Part shown: one piece after another, positions 25,201-38,143 of the stretch
How the letters are laid out: every line of letters begins with the position of its first letter
Position numbering within the stretch: the first letter of the stretch is position 1
Assembly: GCA_950295325.1 (NCBI GenBank)
Contig: OX485808.1
Span: forward strand, 44,587,609 to 44,651,608
DNA: 64,000 nucleotides
Direction: 5' to 3'
Source of the DNA: Polytrichum commune
Lineage: Eukaryota; Streptophyta; Polytrichopsida; Polytrichales; Polytrichaceae
Position numbers and translations under genes: made by a program
Notes under the pieces: model-generated
Databases searched by the model: none
Told to the model about the DNA's origin: nothing
Seen by the model: the letters and a program-made list of their open reading frames with translations, nothing else

Positions 25201-28200
25201 CAAGGTGGCGATTACCTTTGAGTATAGAGTGTACATTTCTATGATAACAATTTATCCTTTTGACAAGTTTTTGGTAACTTTGATAATTTGATGTTCAAAT
25301 TTCACAATCTCGCAGTACTAGCCATGACAGAGCATTCTGTCTTTGGATTGGATTGCAATTCACATGCCCATTCTACACTTAGTATTGGAATCTTACAGAG
25401 TACAGACTTCAAACTGGCAAATATTTGTCATATTTTGAAGGAAATAAAAGCTCATATTTTAGGGATAAGAAGCAAATCTAACCAACAGTTACTCTTTCAA
25501 ATGTAGAGTTAGGGGATTTCTGGATACCGAGGTGGAAAGCAAAGCCGGATGAAATTTTTAGGGAATGTTATTTTTCTTGTCTGTTTGGAGTACCTTGGAG
25601 TATCTTGGAAACCTGTAATCAACTTTGTATCGATTATGTACTGCATTGAGTATCAAATATTTGGAAGGTAGTAATACAATGAATTACGCTAAATATGATA
25701 TTTAGTATCACTTACTATTTGGAATTGCTCAATGGTATATCTATTTACTGAATATCTCGTATTTTACCTACAAATGTTAAATTGGTTGTTTGGACACTAT
25801 AGAACATTAACAACTTGGTAAAAAGTTACATCAATGGTAAAAAGATATAGCACTGTGTAAATCCAAATAGTAAGTAACACTAAATATCATATTTGGTGTA
25901 GTTCATAGCCTGAATTTTTTTTTCTGAAGGTGAATAGACTACAAAAATAGCATCAGAGGGGTCATTTTCAGAGGTACACTAGAATAACTCAGGGTGATCT
26001 CCAAATTCTCCTAGTTCGATCCAGGATGTGACCCCTATTTAGTCTAGTGGGATCCAATTTAGATGAATTAACGATAAACTTGGGAGGGTCAGGTTTCTCC
26101 CCCCCCCCCTGTCCTCGTGCCCCATGGGGGCAATTATTTCATAGAGGCCATGTAAATTGAAGCTGAAAATTTTGGGAATTCTATCTCCGAAATTTGTTAT
26201 TTGATCTGACCTTGGGAATTTGCATGAGAGACCCCATGCTAGTTTAGTGAGATTAAGTTGTTATGTATCAACCACAAATACAGGTTTACTGGAGACCCTT
26301 ACATGGCCACCATACTTCCCAAACCCCTGCGGAAAAGAGATTACTTATTTGTCTATGATGATAGTTAATGAAGATTAATAATTTGCAGTTGGAGGGTTGG
26401 ATGAGTTGCGGCCATAGTTTATGGATGAGGTGTGGACATATGGACTCTTGGCAGAGCTATGACTTGATGACCTGCTTGGTTGTTGACTATGTGGAGCATT
26501 TTGGTGTTTTAGTAATTGCACATTGTACCATCTAAGAACGCCTATTGCAGATACCATATTTTCTTTGAGGTCAATGATCTTCTTACTAACAATTTATCTT
26601 AAAAAAGGCTGGAGCGCAGAAGGCAACGAAGGCCAGATTCAGCAAAACTTAGAACCAATACTTCAATGCAAGGACCTCCAAGTGGTCAACCTGCAGGAAG
26701 AGCAATGAATGCTCCTTATCTATCTATCACCCCTCCCATGGTTAAACAGCATGGCTGCAATCGACCGCACATGAGAGAGTGCACAGAGGTAGGGTGTGAT
26801 TATGATAGGTACTGCTTTTTAAGATGCTTGAATTTGTTTGACTCAGAGTTGTCTTCCTACAAGTACAATGCCAAGACCTTGATTACTTTGGTGACTTTCA
26901 AAGGATTCCTGTGATGGTGTGTCAGTGACGGGGATATGGGCCAACTTCTATGTGACCAAATGTGCACCAAGGGACTTAAATTGAATGGTGTACTGTAACT
27001 ATTTTTTTCTAATCATGGGGACATTAAGAGAATTAGGAAGAGCCTCCATAAAGGGTGACTAGCCTCATTTGTCTTCTTTGGGAATCTACAATGGAAACCA
27101 CAACAATATTGTACCATAAGGCTAACGAGGCTTAACAATTCTTGAACCAATCATTAGTTGCCAACAAGAGCTTCAATTGATTGTATCTTCAGGAGGACCA
27201 TAATAACCCTTCTAACAATGGAACACACTCTCCTAATAAAATGGCCGCCGTTTGTTCACATGGGAATCGGCCATAAAAGTGCAATGGTTGTGGACCACTT
27301 TCAACATGCAGTAGAGCATGTATCATTGTAGCCAAGAGAAATGTCTTGAGATGTGCTTTAAGGTACAAATCTGTCTGTAATGAAATCTCTTTTAATCACT
27401 TTGTCTCTATCAGGAGGATTTCCTGCAGGACTTGATAGATTTTTTGGGGTCAAGAGGACAGAGTCGCCTAATTCCCCCAGCTGGTGTTGATGCTTTTCCT
27501 GAAGTTGTTCTAAACGGGAAACGCCTCGATCTGTACAACCTTTACCGGGAGGTAGGGACATTTGTGACCTCATTATTTCAGCTTGCTATTTGACATGTGT
27601 ACTCCAACATAATCGAAAGTTACAGTGCAAACATTGAGGTTAGAATACTTGACTAAGGCATCCTGTGTATACACACCCTCTCACGGCCTTAGCTCTTGAT
27701 GGTCAGGAATGTCTGATTTTCATTCATTGAAGAAATAAAAACATAGTGCTATGGAGTTTCCATGATCTATCCTTGTCAGCTGTTTGTCGTGGATGTTCTC
27801 AAGAGATCATTTCACACAACATAATCTGCTGGTACTTGTGGTGATTCTTTGCACTAGTTTCCTGAACAGAGTAGTTGTACGCATTTGCAGGTTGTTTCCA
27901 GGGGAGGATTTCATGTTGGAAATGGCATTAACTGGAAGGGTCAGATTTTTGCAAAGATGCGTAATCATACATCAGTGAACAAGATGACAGTAAGTATATG
28001 TGGACTTCCAAGGTTCTAAATATCAATGTACTAATTTGTCCACTTGCTGACAATTGAAAGTCAATCGCAAATTGTGCTAACGTTAGTCACTTTACTTCAA
28101 TGCAGGGAGTGGGCAATACTCTTAAGAAACACTATGAGGTATATCTTTTGGAGTATGAGCTGGCTCACGATGATGTGGATGGAGAGTGTTGTATACTTTG

Positions 28201-28732
28201 TCACAGGTGAGATAGTAAGCCTTCTCGGCAGGCACAAGAATGTAGCTGGATCCCCTCTTTTCTTGTTTGTGTTTGTCAAAAGCTCTCTGTGTAGGTGAAG
28301 CTCTTATGCAATATATTGCGGCCATTTAAGAGGTCTTCTGGTGCGCACTTGTGCAGTGGGGCAGAGGGGGACTGGGTCAATTGTGGAAGTTGTGGTGAAT
28401 GGGCTCACTTTGGGTGTGATCAACGATCAGGTCTTGGAGCCTTCAAGGTACTCTTGTACACAGAAGTGATGAACTACTGCTATGTTCTAGTATTAATAAA
28501 TGTTGGGGCCTGATACCTTATTTCATACCTTACATCATACGCTTATTTTTATGTGGTGATCATAAATGGTGATATGCAGGATTATGCAAAGACAGATGGT
28601 TTGGAGTACATTTGCCCCCGTTGCAGTGCCAGTAACAGGAAAGCCAACCCTAGACGTGCCAAGCTGAAAAGTCCAGAAGAAACTGCGTCCCCGCCAACTG
28701 ACCCTACTCTCAAGATACAGAAGAGAAGCTGA
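19262..28732 (+). CDS. ARID4: ARID-PHD chromatin protein (plant ARID4/ARID5 type)
   Basis: DNA-binding chromatin protein. The Arabidopsis homologue (At3g43240) has an ARID-PHD cassette reported to read AT-rich DNA and H3K4me3 within an ISWI remodelling complex. Seventeen exons join without a stop to 855 aa: 19262-19516, 20056-20247, 20392-20442, 20825-20913, 21024-21306, 21648-21773, 22044-22075, 22432-22567, 23073-23252, 23739-24051, 24274-24421, 26608-26788, 27414-27551, 27891-27989, 28106-28206, 28357-28447, 28580-28732. The conserved plant N-terminal region (residues ~85-600) includes GVVTMRCDICTTTFARVPLL, VACGASVVELK and VLRQLAAESSYRSLVALG. The ARID (~663-752) has RLIPPAGVDAFPEVVLNGKR, VSRGGFHVGNGINWKGQIF and MTGVGNTLKKHYE. 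The PHD (~770-820) has CCILCH, CGSCGEWAHFGC and ICPRC. Intron 11 is 2.2 kb. The start is the first in-frame ATG upstream of SLLVVICGR; a 5' exon could still precede it. Confidence 0.93.
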
Positions 28733-29460
28733 ATAATTCCAATTTTTTCAGTAGGAATATGTCATATTGTTACAGTAGGTGAAGTTCTTATGCAATATAA
28801 TCATTTTCTGTAACCTTGAGGAGCAGATCAGACCTTAGAATATAGAACTGGAACCGAAGGAAGCTCATCTTTTCTGCTTGGCAATTCAATGCAATAAGAT
28901 ATCTGGCATTGATTATGGTACTAAATTAGTGGCCATTGATTCAAAATTTATATGTTGTAGCACTTGGTTAGTCACCATTTTATGCACTTTCAGTGATACA
29001 TGCTCACGGGGTCATATACGACCTCAACACCACTTGGAGCAGCCTTTCGAGTTCCTCACATATTTGAAATTTTTGTCAAAAGCTGCATGGAATTATGTTA
29101 CACCATCTCCATTTGCCTGTCCAACACTAGAGTGAAGTGGAAAGGTTTCCCGGATTTCAAGGGATGCCTCAAGATCAGTTTCACCCTGAAACTAATAATT
29201 TGGCATCCTAATAGTTTCTTAGATTGAGTAGTTACTAGTTAGCCTTGGGACATGTATCCAAGCTTGAATAGTATGTTTATTTATGCCTTGGGATGTGTTT
29301 TCAAGATATTGTTATTTGTTGGCTGTGTCTGTAGGACAGAGGCTATGCATCAACTTCTTCGTTTCAAGAGCAAATTTCCTAACCACTTTGCGTTCACACT
29401 TGGACGTTACTTGTTCTTGTTATTTTTGGTCCACTTTATTTAATGTGGATGTTAACTATA

Positions 29461-29462
29461 AT

Positions 29463-29494
<32 letters not shown>

Positions 29495-29510
29495 TATGTA
29501 TATGTATACA
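29461..29510. repeat. Microsatellite (ATGT)n
   Basis: About seven GTAT/ATGT units pass into TATATGTATATGTATAC. Simple sequence. Confidence 0.9.
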
Positions 29511-30084
29511 TAGAACTATAATTGCTCCCTAAAATGCATTGAAAGAAATCTAGTTAACTATAGTTATTTCGGCAATTCTTGATTATTTATTCTAAAAATT
29601 TCGGGTGATATCAAAATCCTTGACCTGCATTTGAGAAGAAAGTGCACAAAATCCAAGAAAGGTTTGGTATAGTAAATAGCCATGGATTGGCATGAGCAAA
29701 GTGGACAACTATCATTGTAGTCTTTCATAGTAAAGGACAGAGCCTCATGGTTCTACCGTTTTCTTGTTAGAGAAGAATCATCCATTTCCCATCACCCATT
29801 TATCGGTGGGACTTATCCTCCTATAAGGGGCGGTGGAATGGTAATGGCTAGCACCCAAGCCTAAGTCAAGTGTACTACCTTCAGAGAAAGTCCTTATTTT
29901 GTAGCGTTCTTGTGTTTGACATATTGTCAGCGAGTGGTATGAGAGATGTGTTTTTTTACCTATGTACCTGTTAAATTGCCATGAGGATTGGGGTGAGAGT
30001 AAGGTATGTGGGTGGTATATGGTTCCTTCTTCATGTTTTCCAACTTCTACCGATTAGATCTACACAACAAAAACTCGTGTTGCA

Positions 30085-30240
30085 TTAGTGAATCTACAAT
30101 AAAACATCTGCAAAATTTGGATTGAAAATTGGGACCTCCCTTGATTTAGTTACGGTTATTGGAAGTGCATGTTTGTTGAATTCTTAACCGGATACATAGG
30201 TCCTTCCAATTGTGTTCACTATTGAGTATAAAATAGTTAT
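30085..30240 (+). repeat. Dispersed repeat, partner at 54535-54660
   Basis: Shared blocks in the same order: AATCTACAAT(A/G)AA, GCATCTTC/ACATCTGC, GGTTATTGGAAGTGCATGTT versus GGTATCGAAAGTGCATGTT, TGTTGA, AATTGTGTTCACTATT. Non-coding. Both copies lie upstream of genes (the mutase pseudogene and the VWA gene). Confidence 0.7.
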
Positions 30241-33200
30241 TATTATTTGAACATGTAGTCCAATCTCTTTTACATATGTGTCTTTATGATGTTTGCTCTT
30301 TGATCCTCATGACATCACCTACCAATCAAATCTAGGGATCCGATTAGGGAAGTTTTTGGTAACTTTGATCCCTCAAACATGGTCCATTTTCACTTCACAC
30401 TGTTTGAGGGCCCGTCACTACACAAAATGGCTTTCCCAACACCCATGGCACGGCCTTTGGATGATAGACAAAGGCCATCACCATTTCTTGGTCATGGGCC
30501 TTGGCTCGTGTGTGAAGTGGCCCTAAATAGATTTTCGAATGGGTAGTAAGTGAATATCAGCATTTCTTGTTGAGGAATAACCTCAAAATGTCCCAATTTC
30601 CAAAACTTAGGCCATGGACAACAGGCTTGGGCCTCGTGCACTACTTAGTGAATACTTAAGGGGGCACATGTTTCAAACGGTTGGATCTCAACTCTTCAGG
30701 TCAATCCCCATACATCCGACCATTCGGAGACTAAGAGTTCCATAGGGGATGGTACTCTTCACACTCCATCTCTAATCACCAATCGTAAGGTTGTAGAATC
30801 CTTTGTGTTGCACTCTCGGATGCCATGGCTTGATGATATCTGCGCGAACTAGTATCGATTACTGTATATCAAGGCGCAATGCCCTGAGCCAGAGCTAGCT
30901 TGCAACCGCAAATTGCGTTATCGAGGATGAACTTCAAGGTGCAAGGAAAGAGGTTGGAGTTCGCGAGGCCGCACCGATGGAAACTGAAGCCGCACCCGGT
31001 CCTGCGCAAGGGCAAGAAGATCATGGTTATCATTTTGGATGGATGGGGCGAGCAGATCCCAGACGAGTACAATGCTATTCACGTTGCCGCAACGCCCACC
31101 ATGGACCCGCTCAGAAAGGTTGATTGTCAGTATTTTCCCCAAAATTTTAATTTTCTTATGAAATCTAGCCCTCATACAGAAGATTACCGGGTGCCTGTAA
31201 TATGCTTTTGTGGTTCACCAAATCTCAGATTTTATGCCGCACTATGTAAGGAAGTGCTGGCCAGAGGTTTTTTAGTACAGGAGTCCAACAGAAAGTACTT
31301 TTCAGCTTTGCACCCAAAAATGAAAATTGTTTTACTTATCGATGATCATACACATGCTATTCATTCTCGAATTCATAGGAGGAGAATATTGGAATGTCAT
31401 GCTTACTGTTCACATATGATTGCTTTCAAACATGAGAACGTGTAAGTATCTCAACAAATGAGTGCGAAATTCGATAAATGGGTTTCGCAGTTAGAGCTTG
31501 AACTCATTAATCTGAGGTTGTCTCTTATTCTCTCCAAGAGTTTTGAAAACCTGAAGCAAAAAATCGTTCATGCTGTCAATTTGAACCTGGGAGTAAAATC
31601 CAAAGGCTGAAAGAGATTTCAGTCTTCGGCTTTTAACTCCGCAAACATATAAGCTATTGACTTACCACAAGCCCACTTCCAGTAATATCCTGAATAAATC
31701 AAATGAAATGATGCAGACTGCACCAGACAAATGGCGGTTGCTGGGGGCATATGGCCTGGCGGTCGGGCTGCCCAGTAATGAAGATATGGGCAACAGTGAG
31801 GTTGGCCACAACACCCTCGGTGCTGGCCGTATTTTTGAGCAAGGGTGCGTTGGGGACTTAGTAGCCGGAGTCCTTGTCAATCTTGCTTAACTCAACATAA
31901 ATTTGGTACTAATTTATGGAATTTCAAGGGTGATGAGTAGTGTCCACTTCAAATTTTGTCGCATCTTGATTTCTGAATCCTTTGTTGCTCAATGGACAGC
32001 ATATTGATAGATCTCTGTTGGCTGAAGCAGGGCAGGTCTGGTGGACTCAGCACTCAAGACCAGGAAACTATATGAAGGGGCGGGATATAAATACATCCAA
32101 CCAGCATTTGCTAAAAACACACTGCACTTTATGAGCTTGCTCAGCGATGGTGGAGTACATTCTCGATGTGATCAACTAACAGTGCGTACCTTTACATCGT
32201 TCTTCTATGATGAGAGGGCAGTTCAATATGAATTGGTGACGTGGAGAATGTATAGTATCTAGTTGTACAGTGTCAAAATATGACTGGCCTGCGGGTGTCC
32301 TGCTTTTTGGCAGCATCTAATGAAAGGATGTGCTGAACGAGGAGCAAAGGGGATCCGTGTGCATATTCTTGCAGATGGAAGGGAAGTTGCACCAGGCTCA
32401 GCTGGCAAGTATGTCGAGGCTCTTGAAGCTGACCTTGTAAATTTGAGGAGAATGGATTGTGATGCATTTATTGCCTCCGGAGGTGGTCGGATGGCTGTCA
32501 CCATGGATCGCTACGAGGTTTTCTTTCCCTGCAAGTATATTTTTCTGTCATGTCCATCCTACTGGACACGGGATATTGTGTCCTTGAATACATGTGCAAG
32601 TTCTGTATATTGTTTGGTACATTATTCAAGGTTTTATGACTTTTGCCCTCACTTCCTATATGGATTGTTTTCAAAACTCATTTCTTATTCATGTTTCCTA
32701 CAAGCTGTTTCTTGTCTCCTAGAATGATTGGAACGTGGTAAAGCGAGGATTCGATGCACAAGTGAGGGGAGAAGCTCCTCACAAGTTTACAAGTTGCATG
32801 GAAGCTTTAAAGAAACTGAAGGAAATGGACCCCAATATCGATGACCAATATCTTCCTCCTTTTGTCATTGTCGGTATTGACGATAAGCTGGTTGGGCCTA
32901 TCGTTGACAATGATGCCGTTGTGTCATTCAACTTTAGGGCAGACCGGATGGTCATGGCTGCAAAAGCTTTTGATCTTGAAAATTTTGAAAGTTCGACAGA
33001 GGGAAGATGCCAAAGATCAGGTATGCTCGTATGCTCCAGTATGATGCCGATCTTGAGTTTCCAAAACATTATCTTGTCTCCCCTCCCCAAATTGATAAAA
33101 CATCCGGGGAGTATTTGGTGCACAATGGTATCAGAACATGGACTTGCAGGTGACTAAATTTTCAGCTTCATTGTATTTTCGTATGCAAGCCTCTGATTGC

Positions 33201-33781
33201 CCTTGGAGAAAAATTAGAGATATGTTGCACGAGCTTAATGTGTTTTTCATGTATGTTAGCGTGCCGTCTGAAGTATCCTTCTCTTATATGGAATATATGT
33301 CATGGTGGTCATGAAACAGTGAGACAGTAAAATTTGGACATGCTACATTTGTTTGGAATGGAAACCCCTCCGGCATGTTTAGTTCTAGTTTGAAAAAATA
33401 TATAGAAATTCCAAGTGATAAGGGGATTCCGTTCAACGAGAAACCAAAAATGAAGGCCATTGCCATAGCCGAGAAGGCGCGGGATGCCATTATTAGTGGC
33501 AAATGGGACTAGGTGCAGTATTTGTTAGCTTGTCGTTCAATTATGCTCAAAGCAATTACTACTTTTATGCAATTGAATGTATTGGCAAAGTGTCGATACA
33601 AGGACCCTCCTTGTAATCAGTGAACCTATTATAAGAATATTTTCTTTATGTTTCGAATTCACAATCTGGAAATTGTTTGTTGCAGGTGTGTGTGAATTTA
33701 GCAAACGGGGATACGGTGGGTCACACTGGTGACTATAAGGTTGCAATCATAGGTTGTGAAACCGTTGACAAGGCTGTCAAG

Positions 33782-35479
33782 GTGTGATTGCACTTCAATT
33801 TCTACCCAATTTTATGAACTCAAGTTACATTCTTTCTTTGACAGTTCAATCAGAACTTGTTTGGGCTCACAATCCTTGTATCCGAAACTTGTATACACGA
33901 GGTCATTTGATGATGCTAGTAGTGTGGTCAAACGTACAATGAAAGGAAGAGTCGGAGGATAGTTTAGGGGTTTATGGAAAAGGTGATGGGGCCTATTTTG
34001 TAAATGTGAAAATGAAGAGAGTGCACATTGCACAAATGCATGCCCCATTGCACGGAACACCCCAAGATCTTGTGAAACCTTGAATTAGAGGAACAACAAA
34101 TCTATGCCATCACATTACTTCTAGATATGTATGAACTCAATTACATGAATTGGTGATGGCCTCAAATTAGTGAGAAACACATCAATTTTAGAAATGGGAT
34201 GCTTTGGATTGGTGTCTAGCACACTAAATGAAATCAATAAATAAATAAATAATGAATACTTTTGAATTAGGGATACAAATTAAATAATGGGACCTTCACT
34301 ATAACATAGTCGCACCTATTACTGACACTTAGACAAGTTTGTATACTCCAAGTGGTCCAATTAATGTGCCGATTATTTTGTTGGATTAGCCTTCCAAGTG
34401 GATTTGGAAGCTCTTTGAAATAAATCTCAATTTTCTTACAACTTTTCTACGACATAATGTTCCAAAACCTTGCCTAACATTTCATGATTGTGAAATGTGG
34501 AACCACAAATAACATGCCACACTTGTTGTGTACTGCCTCATATGTTTTTATTAAAGGTAAAATTGCCAAATCCACGACCTTAGGCACCTAGGTTGGGACC
34601 TTCACTCACATGCTTGGAACATGATGACTTGCACAATGGACTTGCTAAGTGTGCATACCAAAGGTATAAACCCAGTATGGCACACTGTGTCAAATTATAA
34701 ATTAAATTGCTTAAATATTTGTTTCATGGTTTACTTATTTTATTTATCAATATCACCATGTTCATCAAAACCTAATCAATAGGAGATAGATGTTCACAAC
34801 GCACATCTAATCATTTGTATGAATTAGGAGGAACCCTCCCCTTTATACAAGTAGATTGGGACTAGTATCTACAATCCTTGTGGGATATATAAAGTTGAGA
34901 GATGAAGTCTTGGTCTTGTATGCATTTGTTTGTACCTATTGTATAACAACTTCAACACACAAAGTTTGTGTTTGTGGTGGTACACAAACACAAAAATTTG
35001 TGTTTGTGTTTGTGTTTGAAGTGGTGCACTGGTGCTATGTTTGATTGTCTAATTTTTTTAGCTAAATATAACTTTAAAGAGAATACTCTTCTTAGGATAA
35101 TCAAGCTCCAAATTTTTTTATAACACATTTCTCTTCAAACCTCTTACACCTTTTGAAAATCCTTGCTAAATTTGTTTATGCCATTTTCACAAAATCTTCA
35201 AATCACAAAATTCTTTTTGGAGTCTTACTTTGTTTGATTTTTTGACCTTTCTTAGTTGGACACTATTCCAAATGTGCAATTGACATCCTCAATTTTGTTG
35301 TGGATGGAGATCATATTATTTGTACATAGTCTTGCAATTTCATGTCGACGCATTAGAATGGCCTTGTATACAAGGTGAACCCCTTCTCCACCTAATCTAC
35401 TAAGGTCAGGGCATCCATAGTCAAACAACTCACTAGAGTCATATTTTGCCAACATAGATGAGTTCTATACTTTTTAGGA
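33782..35479. other. Intron-derived DNA of the mutase pseudogene
   Basis: AT-rich sequence between the seventh and eighth recognisable exons. A (TTTGTG)n microsatellite lies at about 34962-35016. No ORF of note. Confidence 0.5.
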
Positions 35480-35785
35480 GAACATAGTTGAAGTTTATAT
35501 GGTGGCAGCTTGTGATTGATTACCCTCATAAGAGTTTTAATAATTAACACAGCTAAGGAGTAGCATTGAGATGAACAGTTATGGGTTAACCTATAGATCG
35601 ACTATGTGTAACTCTAAAAATTACGCTTCAAAATTTGTAGCAATTACTATATTCATGATTTTTTTTTAAATGCATTCTCCTTATAATTTGTTATTCTTCG
35701 CAAGAAAAATAATTCCTCACTATTACTCCTCTTAAACACATGCAAACTCTCTTATTTTATTGGTTATAAATGCCTCAACCTTATA
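35480..35785 (-). repeat. Dispersed repeat, inverted copy of 5620-5910
   Basis: Reverse complement gives GGTTGAGGCATTTATAACC, GAGAGTTTGCAT, GTTTAAGAGGAGTAATAGTG and CTTATGAGGGTAATCAATCA, colinear with the copy at 5.6 kb. It lies within the expanded intron of the mutase pseudogene. A perfect small hairpin GTGAGGT-TGTC-ACCTCAC follows at about 35802-35819. Confidence 0.75.
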
Positions 35786-36493
35786 CAATGTGGTGGTGGT
35801 GAGGTTGTCACCTCACCGTTCCCCACCGTTCATAAAAGGTGGGGGGACCACATGAAAATGATTTGTCATATACACATGCACAACAAGTTGAGATATGGGC
35901 TCAGATAAGTATCTTACAATGAATTGTTAACACACGTCTACATAATCTTGTGTAGAGTGGGAATTATACCAAATTTTAGAATGTGCGAGGTGAATAAAAA
36001 TAAATTCTACAAAAAAATGTCTAATTTTTTTGAAATATTCTGACATCTATTTTTAGGGTTCTTTAGTGTTGGACTAGGTATCTACCTACTCTTTGGATCA
36101 TGCTATGCCTTTATTTTACTCTAATTATTCAACAACCGCGTAACATAAGTATGCTTTGTGTCAATCACACTCTTGATTCTAGGTGTTCATACTAAGTCAC
36201 AAACTGAAATAGGTACACCTACCTTAAATGAAGGTGGTGGGATTGCAAACTGTTGGAGCTGCTACCTATTGCACATTCATATATTTAAGAAAGGAAAAAT
36301 ATATAAACAATTAATTATGTTTTGCACTATGCACATTATGTTGGATGCCGTTGAACAAGTGAATGGCATGATTCTCATAATTGATGACCATGGTAATGGA
36401 GAGGACATGATGAAGCGGAACTTGAAAACTGGTGCACCAATATTGGACAAGGAGGGCAAAGTCCAAGTCCTAACATCCCATACTTGCAACCCT

Positions 36494-37515
36494 GTAAGTC
36501 AACTATATACTCTTCCCTTGTTTACCTTTAAATTTAAAACCCTTTAAGGACCAAGAGGTCATTGTAGGGCCTCTATGTGCATAATCTTATGGTTTATAAT
36601 GATCTCAATTTTTTATGTTTTGAAAGGTAGATGGTAGCATGCCCTATTTGAGCAATTTTAACATTTGGGCCATTGCACTTTTTTAAATATTTTTAATCCA
36701 AAATGAAAAGACAATATTGAATCCATGTCTATTTACTTCATATTTATTAGACATGATATGCATTATTCATGAATAATTAAAGTGTTATATCAATGTCTTG
36801 TATGATAGACCTCATGGGGTTTCTTGTTAGATTAGAAATATTCCCAAAAATGGTTGTTCATAACTACCAATAAACATTTCACTTTAGTTTTATTGGACGT
36901 GTCTCAAATCATGGGATAGAGACATTGTGAAGACTGCCTTTAAGTGGTAATAGGGTCCACGCAATGCATGTCAAAGCTTAATGAATGAGGTTTGGTGAAG
37001 CTTAGTGGAAGCTCAATGGAATTTCCAATTTAATATGAAGAATTTGTAATTAATAATAATTACTTCTAAAATGTCATCTTAGGACAAAGCCACATTCCCT
37101 TGTTTTCCCACACTTATTATGTGTCTTTTAATCAACATCCAAAAGGAGCCAAATGAACACTAATTTGGTTCTACATACGTTTCATCATGTGGCTTGAAAG
37201 CAACACCCATAAACAATTAAACCATTACAGAAACCAATCTCAGGAAAGGATGATAAATAATTCCCCTTGTCTTTCAGACGTATACATCTTGTCCCTGCAA
37301 CCATATGCACTTTGTCATAAATAAATATATTATGTTTTTTTTTATTGATGCTACTTATTCCCTCTCCCATTTCAAAAACCCTTAATATATATGAGCTTTA
37401 GTTAATTTCAGCACATTTCCACATCATTAGTTCGCTGCATATCAGGAACGATGGGAGCCTATTGTTCTATTGTTCTAATTCGTTCCTTCAAATTTGGTAA
37501 CCCCTTGGTATTAGG
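36494..37515. other. DNA between mutase remnant and copia LTR
   Basis: No continuation of the mutase reading frame was found. AT-rich, with no other recognisable content. Confidence 0.4.
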
Positions 37516-37917
37516 TGTTAGAAGTAAGTAAAGATAGGTTGCTATTTAAACAGAGTTTTGGTGCATAATTACTTCTGTGCATTCACTGCCCTTAATGGCT
37601 GTGTAAGGGGTTTATATAACAAAGCTTATGGCCTTAAGGTATTAAGGCCAGGTGTCAGCAACCTAGCTGCACCGTATACTGGCACCTTGTCCATTTCATA
37701 CTACATTGACTGATAACCGGCAATGGCCGGCTGATACCCTAGACTGTGGTACTTAGGTCCAGGTCATCCCAATATATACTCTGATTATAGCCTACTTACT
37801 TAGGCGGGTATCCACGCTAATACCATGGACCCCTTTTCCTGCTACATACTTAATTGTCATTACAGCCTAGCATTAGCGTAGGTTACACCTGGTTGCTTAC
37901 TAATGACTATCTTAACA
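37516..37917 (-). repeat. Candidate copia 3' LTR
   Basis: On the minus strand it begins TGTTAAGATAGTC directly after a purine-rich tract (CCAGGTTGAGGAGGAG, plus-strand 37918-37933), as expected for a polypurine tract followed by an LTR. TGTTAG at plus-strand 37516 gives a TG...CA-bounded LTR of 402 bp. The left boundary is inferred, since there is no second LTR to compare. Confidence 0.6.
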
Positions 37918-38143
37918 CTCCTCCTCAACCTGGTGTTAACCTCGTTAAAAACTTTTCCAAGTAAAACCCAGTCTGGGATAAAACCTTGGATAAAAAAAAT
38001 TATTAACTGCCAGGAGAGGTTAGTGATTGGAGTGTCTTCATACCAGCTGCCTCAACTAATCTTCTATGTTTATAGGCTGGTAATGCCTTAGTCAACATGT
38101 CAGCTAAATTATGTTCTGATTCAACTTTCCTAATTTCTAACTG

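Larger units (their letters stand above)
28733..30926. other. Intergenic DNA between the ARID-PHD gene and the mutase pseudogene
   Basis: Includes the probable 3' UTR of the ARID-PHD gene. Open frames of 60-85 codons (for example 28878-29135) have no recognisable content. The microsatellite and dispersed repeat inside are listed separately. The last ~90 bases are probably the former leader of the mutase gene. Confidence 0.4.
30927..36493 (+). pseudogene. PGM1-like (iPGAM): Cofactor-independent phosphoglycerate mutase, disrupted
   Basis: The glycolytic enzyme interconverts 3- and 2-phosphoglycerate with two Mn ions and a phosphoserine. Recognisable exons: 30927-31118, 31717-31844, 32031-32181, 32314-32517, 32723-33149, 33320-33512, 33686-33781 and about 36330-36493. 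Family motifs survive: [29 protein letters not shown] (catalytic Ser), LLSDGGVHSRCDQL, RVHILADGRE, SGGGRM, VVKRGFDAQVRGEAPHKF, FNFRADRMVM, ANGDTVGHTGD, DDHGNGEDM, LTSHTCNP. Damage: (1) a one-base loss near 32987-32991 shifts the frame before FDRGKMPKIRYARML; (2) TAG at 33510-33512 replaces the codon before VCVNLANGD, where homologues have Gln; (3) the next intron is ~2.5 kb and the last visible exon has no AG within ~40 bases upstream; (4) the final ~55 family residues (after LTSH) are not found before a copia element. It was a spliced gene, so it is not a retrocopy. A single-base assembly error could mimic (1) but not all defects together. Confidence 0.85.

Noticed and set aside
33510-33512. 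Stop-codon readthrough rather than nonsense mutation in the mutase gene
   Set aside because: The locus also has a frameshift, a missing acceptor and a missing C-terminus, so simple decay is more economical.
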